Origin: Mollicutes bacterium
GTDB lineage: Bacteria; Bacillota_I; Bacilli_A; Izemoplasmatales; Izemoplasmataceae
DNA length: 20,433 nt
NCBI GenBank assembly: GCA_003551455.1
Contig: PUMR01000020.1
Coordinates: forward strand, 1-20,433
Direction of reading: 5' to 3'
The translations under genes and the position numbers were made by a program. A model generated the notes under the pieces. It was not told where the DNA came from, searched no databases, and worked only from the letters and a program-made list of their open reading frames with translations. Positions 18,429 to 20,433 of the stretch are shown here, in pieces; positions within the stretch are counted from its first letter, which is position 1; each line of letters starts with the position of its first letter.

Positions 18429-18806
18429 TCAGGAGTCGCATTTCATGGCTTGGATGAGCATTTCGGCGGTTTTCATGTTCGTCGCTAACGGAATCTCATA
18501 GACATCGCTCAGGCGGAAGAGCGCGGAAACGTCCGGCTCATGCGGTTGGGCGGTCAAAGGATCCCGGAAGAAGAACACGATATCGACTTTGCCTTGGGCG
18601 ATCCGGGCGCCGATTTCCTGGTCGCCTCCCATCGGGCCGGACTTGAAGAGGCGTATCGATAGCTCTGTGGCTTCACGGACTCGTTCCCCGGTTGTTCCCG
18701 TGGCGATGAGTTGATGTTGCGCAAGCGTTTCCTCATGGTTCACACAAAACCGAATCATGGCTTCTTTCTTTTTGTCATGGGCGATCAGGGCGATATTCAC
18801 GGGCAT
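18429..18806 (-). CDS. mgsA: Methylglyoxal synthase MgsA
   Basis: Converts dihydroxyacetone phosphate to methylglyoxal and phosphate, a bypass that relieves sugar-phosphate build-up when phosphate is short. The 125 residues match a compact family member. Seen: [11 protein letters not shown] with the phosphate-site His; [26 protein letters not shown] with the catalytic Asp; and [12 protein letters not shown] with the catalytic-site His; PLATN is near the end. The second of two adjacent Met codons (18806) is taken as start because AGGA lies 7 bases before it; the first begins at 18809. It is the only complete minus-strand gene. It diverges from the thioesterase over a palindromic promoter region, and its leader would be only about 10 bases. 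Confidence 0.95.
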   Translation of the reverse strand: MPVNIALIAHDKKKEAMIRFCVNHEETLAQHQLIATGTTGERVREATELSIRLFKSGPMGGDQEIGARIAQGKVDIVFFFRDPLTAQPHEPDVSALFRLSDVYEIPLATNMKTAEMLIQAMKCDS

Positions 18807-18822
18807 CATCCTTTCCTGTCCT

Positions 18823-18857
18823 CATTATACATGAGGTGCTCCATTCATGATATAATG
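18823..18857. promoter_or_regulatory. Palindromic divergent promoter between mgsA and the thioesterase gene
   Basis: Left arm CATTATACATGA (18823-18834) and right arm TCATGATATAATG (18845-18857) are inverted repeats apart from one inserted base, separated by 10 bases. Each arm holds a perfect TATAAT: minus strand 18829-18824 reading to mgsA, and plus strand 18851-18856 reading to the thioesterase. Each -35 position falls on or next to the other's -10 box, and neither resembles TTGACA. Predicted starts are near 18817 (minus) and 18863 (plus), both right at the ribosome sites. Confidence 0.72.
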
Positions 18858-18872
18858 TCTTTGGTGATTTTC

Positions 18873-19589
18873 ATGTTTGAGAGACGCTATCTTGTCGGCA
18901 AGAACGATGTCGATGACTCGAAAAGACTGAACATATCGAGACTCATGGAACACTTGAACGACATCATGGAATTGAATGCGGAAAGTTACGGCGCCGGGGC
19001 GCAATGGCATCTGGAGAGGGATCTCGCCTGGGTCTTGGCAGAATATGCGATCGAAGTCAAAAGGCTTCCCCTTGAGGGAGAAATGATCCATGTGGGGACA
19101 CGGCCGTATTCGTTCAAGAGGTCTTTCGGTTATCGTCTCTATCGTGTCCGGGATGAAGAAGGCGAAACGATCATCGAGGGAAAGGGCAAATTCCTGCTCA
19201 TCAATATCCGCACGAAAGCGATCGTGAGACCCTCGTCCGATATGCTCGCCAAGTTCACGGACGCCCGCAAGGAGCCGACCTCGCTTTCCTTTCCGAAATG
19301 GCCCGACAAGCAAGGGTCCTTCATCAAAGCGAAGACACTCACGGTGACGGACGCCGACATCGACCAAAACGGCCACATGAACAACGCCCGCTATGTCCGT
19401 CATGCCGGGGTGGCCCTCAAAGAGTCGGGGGAGGATTTCCGCTCCCTGAAGGGGATCCATGTCCGTTATCGCAAAGAGGCGTTCAAGGGAGATGAACTCC
19501 ACCTCTCTCTCCACCGGCTTGTCGGAGGGTTCTATGTGGCCATCCGCCGTCAAGGGGAACTGACCACCGAGATAATGTTCATCCATTGA
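18873..19589 (+). CDS. Acyl-ACP thioesterase (FatA/FatB-like double hotdog)
   Basis: Predicted to hydrolyse acyl-ACP and release free fatty acids, ending or diverting chain synthesis. The 238 residues match bacterial members. The first hotdog half begins MFERRYLVGKNDVDDSKRLNISRLMEHLNDI, split by a loop, and is followed by VLAEYAIEVKRLP. The second half contains the catalytic-type motif VTDADIDQNGHMNNARYV and later HVRYRKEAFKGD. The open frame extends upstream across the promoter, but homology starts at MFERRYLVG. ATG 18873 has GGTGAT 4 bases upstream, at the predicted transcription start. Together with acpS this makes two fatty-acid genes in the window, though far apart. A terminator follows. 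Chain-length preference cannot be told. Confidence 0.9.
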   Translation: MFERRYLVGKNDVDDSKRLNISRLMEHLNDIMELNAESYGAGAQWHLERDLAWVLAEYAIEVKRLPLEGEMIHVGTRPYSFKRSFGYRLYRVRDEEGETIIEGKGKFLLINIRTKAIVRPSSDMLAKFTDARKEPTSLSFPKWPDKQGSFIKAKTLTVTDADIDQNGHMNNARYVRHAGVALKESGEDFRSLKGIHVRYRKEAFKGDELHLSLHRLVGGFYVAIRRQGELTTEIMFIH

Positions 19590-19596
19590 TGCATTT

Positions 19597-19620
19597 GGCT
19601 TGTCTCGCACAAGCCTTTTT
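19597..19620 (+). terminator. Intrinsic terminator after the thioesterase gene
   Basis: A perfect 7-base stem GGCTTGT / ACAAGCC with a CTCGC loop is followed directly by TTTTT, 7 bases after the stop. Confidence 0.93.
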
Positions 19621-19636
19621 CTTTGGAGTGTATTCC

Positions 19637-19666
19637 TTGAGGGGATATGTCGCACCGGGTTATAAT
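19637..19666 (+). promoter_or_regulatory. Promoter of the arsR-like/copZ-like pair
   Basis: TTGAGG (19637-19642) and a perfect TATAAT (19661-19666) are separated by 18 bases. The start would be near 19673, about 40 bases before the TTG codon of the regulator gene, leaving room for an operator in the leader. Confidence 0.75.
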
Positions 19667-19713
19667 CGGGACAAGGACAGAGCGAATGTGGAACCATAGC
19701 GATAGGGAAAGCA

Positions 19714-19992
19714 TTGGCTCACGAGAGCTGTCTCAAGATTGCGGCGCTCCTGAAAGACCATGAGCTCTGCGTATGTGAACTCGAGGATATGCTCGATATC
19801 CGTCAAGTGAACTTATCCAAGCATCTGCATAGAATGAAACAGGCGGGGCTTGGCGATTCCCGTCGTGAAAGCAATGTGTTCAAAAAGAGAATCGCACATG
19901 AAAGTGAGCACGTCTTCAGAAGGAAGGCTTTTCGTCTTGGGCGTGAACATGATCATATTTCCGGGCTTCACGAAGTCCTAGAAGGAGGGTGA
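19714..19992 (+). CDS. ArsR/SmtB-type metal-responsive repressor, atypical ends
   Basis: A 92-residue winged-helix regulator. LKIAALLKDHELCVCELEDMLDI...NLSKHLHRMKQAGL matches the ArsR core. ELCVCEL is the helix alpha-3 metal or metalloid site, with the Cys-x-Cys pair that binds arsenite-like ions in ArsR. Two things are odd. The start is a TTG (AGGGA 5 bases upstream), yet family-like residues (GKAL before AHES) continue in frame before it, with no ATG or GTG up to a stop in the promoter. The wing and C-terminus after SRRES do not show the usual WVYYRL-type strand. It may be a diverged but working gene or an early pseudogene. It precedes the HMA chaperone gene by 6 bases and probably controls it. 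Confidence 0.72.
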   Translation: MAHESCLKIAALLKDHELCVCELEDMLDIRQVNLSKHLHRMKQAGLGDSRRESNVFKKRIAHESEHVFRRKAFRLGREHDHISGLHEVLEGG

Positions 19993-19998
19993 GTGTCT

Positions 19999-20181
19999 AT
20001 GGAGTTGAAAGTCTTGAACATGAGTTGTGGCCATTGCAAGGCAACCATCGAAAAAGCTTTGGCGGACGCCGGTTATGATGATATCCATGTGGATTTGGAC
20101 AACAAGACGGTGAAAGTCGCCGCCGCCGACGAGGAGGCCGTACGGAAGGTCATCGAGGCGAAAGGATACCAGGTGGAATGA
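19999..20181 (+). CDS. CopZ-like HMA-domain metal chaperone
   Basis: A 60-residue single heavy-metal-associated domain with a ferredoxin-like fold. MSCGHC supplies the two metal-binding Cys in the first loop, and the rest follows the family (KATIEKALADAGYDDIHVDLDNKTVKV, split by turns, and VIEAKGYQVE). Such proteins carry Cu(I), or less often other soft metals, to a P-type ATPase or regulator. ATG 19999 is chosen over GTG 19993 because GGAGGG ends 9 bases before it. The neighbour is an ArsR-type and not a CsoR- or CopY-type regulator, and no ATPase is in view, so the metal is uncertain. Terminator follows directly at the stop. Confidence 0.92.
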   Translation: MELKVLNMSCGHCKATIEKALADAGYDDIHVDLDNKTVKVAAADEEAVRKVIEAKGYQVE

Positions 20182-20206
20182 AGCGGAGGGAACCTCTGCT
20201 TCATTT
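20180..20206 (+). terminator. Terminator-like hairpin after the HMA gene
   Basis: A 10-base stem GAAGCGGAGG / CCTCTGCTTC (one G-T pair) with a GAA loop, followed by ATTTTA. The stem begins within the HMA stop codon. The T-run is short, so efficiency is uncertain. Confidence 0.75.
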
Positions 20207-20433
20207 TACGCACGGAGAGGAAATTGTAGAGTTGTAAATGATGTGAAACACAAAAGGAGTAAATAAAAGAAGTGATCTGCTATAATTGTGAGGTCTTAAA
20301 GGACATTGTAGTTATAGTGCTTATATGAGGTCTTGGAAGCTCTTTTCTGAAGCGGTGTCATCCATCCGATAGCACTGGAAGGTATGTTGTTGGAACGTCG
20401 CAAGTAAGCGCGCAGTTGTTTCTGGAGATCATC
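20207..20433 (-). mobile_element. End of an insertion sequence running off the right edge
   Basis: Composition becomes clearly AT-richer after 20207, and the minus strand carries a transposase C-terminus. The 89 bases between the hairpin and the transposase stop hold no gene. The element's terminal repeat should lie here, possibly around 20215-20260 (region containing TGTGAAACAC), but the other end is outside the window, so the boundary and target duplication cannot be fixed. Confidence 0.6.
20296..20433 (-). CDS. DDE transposase, C-terminal fragment (5' part outside window)
   Basis: Reading the minus strand from the right edge gives 45 residues ending in TAA. The stretch LRAYLRRSNNIPSSAIGWM followed by TPLQKR fits the C-terminus of integrase-core (DDE) transposases, where a Leu-rich helix, an Arg-Ser-Asn-Asn-x-Pro turn and a Gly-Trp/Tyr-x-(T/S)-Pro motif follow the last catalytic Glu. 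I recall this form from IS481/IS3-like elements, but the family is not certain from so short a piece. The catalytic residues lie beyond the window. It reads toward the HMA gene and ends about 115 bases from that gene's stop. Confidence 0.72.
   Translation of the reverse strand, partial: DDLQKQLRAYLRRSNNIPSSAIGWMTPLQKRASKTSYKHYNYNVL

Noticed and set aside
18711..18872. Upstream in-frame extension of the thioesterase gene
   Set aside because: It crosses the divergent promoter and the mgsA coding strand. Homology begins at the ATG at 18873.
20281..20286. TATAAT on the plus strand near the insertion sequence
   Set aside because: No -35 match and no gene reading rightward from it in the window. 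AT-rich sequence gives such boxes by chance.

Overview
This window looks like chromosomal DNA from a low-complexity Gram-positive lineage (Firmicutes in the broad sense, perhaps a free-living Mollicutes- or Erysipelotrichia-like branch). The support is the gene set: PcrA, NAD+-dependent LigA, HPr kinase/phosphorylase, WhiA, Lgt, AcpS and CCA-encoding tRNA genes. Base composition is moderately GC-rich by eye. UGA is a true stop here (19 of the 23 genes end in TGA), so the code is standard and not the mycoplasma one. The exact lineage is inference.

Positions 1-10255 form a dense, probably single co-directional operon. It runs pcrA (5' end outside the window), ligA, uvrA, a charged-headed membrane protein, hprK, lgt and trxB. 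Junctions overlap or are separated by a few bases, except for 18 nt before trxB. A strong intrinsic terminator follows at 10263-10288. The first part is DNA repair (helicase, ligase, excision repair). The second joins carbon-catabolite signalling (HprK), lipoprotein lipidation (Lgt) and thiol redox (TrxB).

Positions 10303-15943 form a second co-directional group: a CmpB-type membrane protein, an Mpv17-like membrane protein, whiA, acpS, two related thioredoxin-like surface proteins and tex. The two lipoprotein-like genes are paralogs. One keeps a CPAC active site and the other has lost it. Lgt, encoded upstream, would be the enzyme that lipidates them. In many Firmicutes rapZ and yvcK lie between trxB and whiA; here two membrane proteins occupy that place.

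Positions 15959-16219 are a compact tRNA unit: a consensus promoter, tRNA-Ser(GCU), tRNA-Glu(UUC) and a terminator. Positions 16239-18418 carry a SRAP (HMCES/YedK-type) abasic-site protein, a GrpB-family protein, a tiny double-CDGSH iron-sulfur protein and a small membrane protein. mgsA (minus strand) and an acyl-ACP thioesterase (plus strand) then diverge from one palindromic promoter region of about 35 bp.

The last part (19637-20206) is a metal-response pair: a small ArsR-type regulator with the ELCVCEL metal-site motif, followed by a CopZ-like HMA chaperone. It has its own promoter and terminator. The window then runs into an AT-richer insertion sequence whose transposase C-terminus lies on the minus strand at the right edge. 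No intergenic stretch exceeds 300 bases. I saw no CRISPR array, prophage or obvious defence system. The most unusual signals are the symmetric mgsA/thioesterase promoter, a thioredoxin reductase lacking its NADPH-phosphate motif, the active/inactive thioredoxin-lipoprotein pair and the TGA stop bias.
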